NCBI GenBank assembly: GCA_964608315.1
Contig: CAZSNF010000019.1
Coordinates: 1 to 64,000, forward strand
Reading direction: 5' to 3'
Length of the DNA stretch: 64,000 nucleotides
From: VXPQ01 sp964608315
GTDB taxonomy: Bacteria; Bacteroidota; Rhodothermia; Rhodothermales; VXPQ01
Shown here: positions 62,834 to 64,000 of the stretch, one piece after another
Layout of the letters: every line of letters starts with the position of its first letter
Numbering within the stretch: position 1 is the first letter of the stretch
Position numbers and translations under genes: made by a program
Notes under the pieces: generated by a model
Told to the model about the DNA's origin: nothing
What the model saw: only the letters and a program-made list of their open reading frames with translations
The model's database searches: none

Positions 62834-64000
62834 TCAAAATCCATATTTGAGTCGTCGCAAGCGAAACGCTTCGTCCCCGCCGTCCACGGTTCGCACAATG
62901 GCATCGCGAATTCCAGGCTCTTCAATGGCGCCTGCACAAGCGATCCATCCTCGATTCGCGTCGGCTTCCAGTAAAATTACCTGATCCGCATCCCCATTGA
63001 CGACGATGTTTGCATTATGCGTTGCGACAATAATCTGCCGATGTCCCTTCAATCGCTTCAGTGCCGGAAGGACCATTTCGAACAGTGATCGGTTGTCGAG
63101 TTCGTCCTCTGGTTGATCAATAACGAGAGGACGATTGTCGTGCGTTTCCAACAACAGGGAAAGCAAAACGCTCACACGCTGCCCCCCGGAAAGGTCGTCC
63201 AGATTCCGATTGATTCCGTCGTCCAGCTTGCGCTCAAGAATGTAGCGATCCCGGCAACGGAGAGCCGCCAATTTACGACGTTTCGAGACACTGAGCACTT
63301 CGCGAAACGTCTCCTGCACGGCATCGCTCATTCCAAACGCATCAAGTCGCCCCGCATCCAGTTCATTGAGTAACTTCTGTGGAGACGGTCGCTGCGCCAC
63401 GTCCAGGTCATTCCACCATCGCGTCACTCCTTTCTGCCTCAAATCTTTGACAAAATCTTCGAGCGGTTTGCTGTACCCGTGGTCGATCCGACGAGCAGAA
63501 ATTTTTCCGGCGAATTGCTCTTGGATAGTCGCAATGACTCGGTCGAACGCTTGGCGCTGTTCTTCCACCAGGCTCTTTCGTTCATTAAGAATTGAATCAA
63601 ACGAAAACTGTGCGGCATCCCTGTCTTTGCGCACCTGCTGCAGATTCGCTGCATAACTTGCAAGCATTTCTGCTTGACGACTCAGTGCCTGGAATTCGTT
63701 GATTCTGTTGCCATCCATACCCTGATCGGCGAGTGTTCGATTGACACGAACACGAACAGTCTCTTCATGCGCTTCCAGTGCGGTAGTAATAGAATGGGTT
63801 GCGGATTCCATATCTCGCCAAGCATCCATGGCTGTGCGAAGTGCTTCCTGCGCACGACTCCAGAGCGCACGAACTTTTTTTTCGCTCTGATCGACACCAC
63901 GATCTCGGAGTATCCCAACCAAATTTTCGTTGATCTCAGGTGGATCGTCTGCTTCAACCGATGCCAGAACGCGACCAATTTCCCCCACCCGTTCCCCCAC
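62834..64000 (-). CDS. TrlF-like/SMC-type AAA ATPase, C-terminal part (cut by window edge)
   Basis: The last 388 residues of a larger ATPase whose 5' end lies beyond the right edge. A long coiled-coil is followed by the ABC signature LSGGQRVSVLLSLLLET, Walker B PLVIDQPEDELDNRSLFE, an H-loop IIVATHNANIVVNGDADQV and a tail DAIVRTVDGGDEAFRLRRLKYGF, which resembles TrlF-family ends. Full TrlF proteins carry an N-terminal PHP phosphoesterase domain, which should be found upstream if the assignment is right. It pairs with the AlbA_2 gene. Confidence 0.78.
   Translation of the reverse strand: MGERVGEIGRVLASVEADDPPEINENLVGILRDRGVDQSEKKVRALWSRAQEALRTAMDAWRDMESATHSITTALEAHEETVRVRVNRTLADQGMDGNRINEFQALSRQAEMLASYAANLQQVRKDRDAAQFSFDSILNERKSLVEEQRQAFDRVIATIQEQFAGKISARRIDHGYSKPLEDFVKDLRQKGVTRWWNDLDVAQRPSPQKLLNELDAGRLDAFGMSDAVQETFREVLSVSKRRKLAALRCRDRYILERKLDDGINRNLDDLSGGQRVSVLLSLLLETHDNRPLVIDQPEDELDNRSLFEMVLPALKRLKGHRQIIVATHNANIVVNGDADQVILLEADANRGWIACAGAIEEPGIRDAIVRTVDGGDEAFRLRRLKYGF

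Overview
The window looks like a chromosome segment of a GC-rich, probably marine member of the Rhodothermota/Bacteroidota. The basis is the repeated C-terminal type IX secretion sorting domain (an NYPNPFNP-type strand, then a Y-D-L/M-L-G-R-E-V core), the TonB receptor/secreted protein/PorV-like trio, and the stock of GH13, GH53, DUF1080, MocA-type oxidoreductase, FG-GAP, HEAT and cytochrome-type secreted proteins. No rRNA, tRNA, CRISPR array, integrase or intact transposase gene was seen.

Region 1 (1-24.9 kb), almost all on the minus strand, is a glycan-utilisation locus: parvulin-type prolyl isomerase, TonB receptor, very large secreted protein, PorV-like barrel, starch-binding-type surface protein, GH53 galactanase and GH13 amylase. 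Three ATPase-based cassettes of defence type sit between its genes without breaking any of them: AAA ATPase + TOPRIM/DUF4276 (3.4-5.1 kb), an OLD-like ATPase-nuclease (9.6-11.4 kb), and a DUF262 + AAA/DUF3696 + unknown triplet (11.8-15.2 kb). The triplet is bracketed by a 328-bp direct repeat that I read as identical throughout. The repeat is the 3' end of the PorV-like gene, so the cassette seems to have entered there and restored the gene it hit.

Region 2 (24.9-27.8 kb) holds short phased repeats, a sulfatase reduced to its two ends by an in-frame internal deletion, and a lipoprotein GH13 amylase.

Region 3 (27.8-34.4 kb) is the most interesting part: a minus-strand bacteriocin/RiPP-type locus. 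It has three small Gly-Gly-leader precursor peptides, a C39-peptidase ABC exporter, a CxxC thioredoxin-like protein, a five-helix membrane protein, and a 736-aa protein that fuses an inactivated C39 peptidase domain to a GT2-like glycosyltransferase. The gene set resembles that of glycocins such as sublancin, but the architecture is one I do not recognise.

Region 4 (34.7-60.4 kb) is a set of carbohydrate and secreted-protein genes: VOC protein, SGNH hydrolase, two propeller/HEAT dehydrogenase-like proteins, Ogt, UPF0182, a CotH/lamin-tail giant, DUF1080, MFS, MocA, cupredoxin-HEAT, FG-GAP, PhyH and a DUF5060 glycosidase. Two small non-coding inverted-repeat (MITE-like) families are scattered between them. 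One has ~255-bp copies with a 4-bp target duplication, and the same end always points at a nearby start codon.

Region 5 (60.4-64 kb) returns to defence or toxin-type genes: an N-lobe-less HipA kinase with a separate HipS-like protein, then an AlbA_2/Schlafen-type ATP-binding protein and a TrlF-like AAA ATPase that runs off the right edge.
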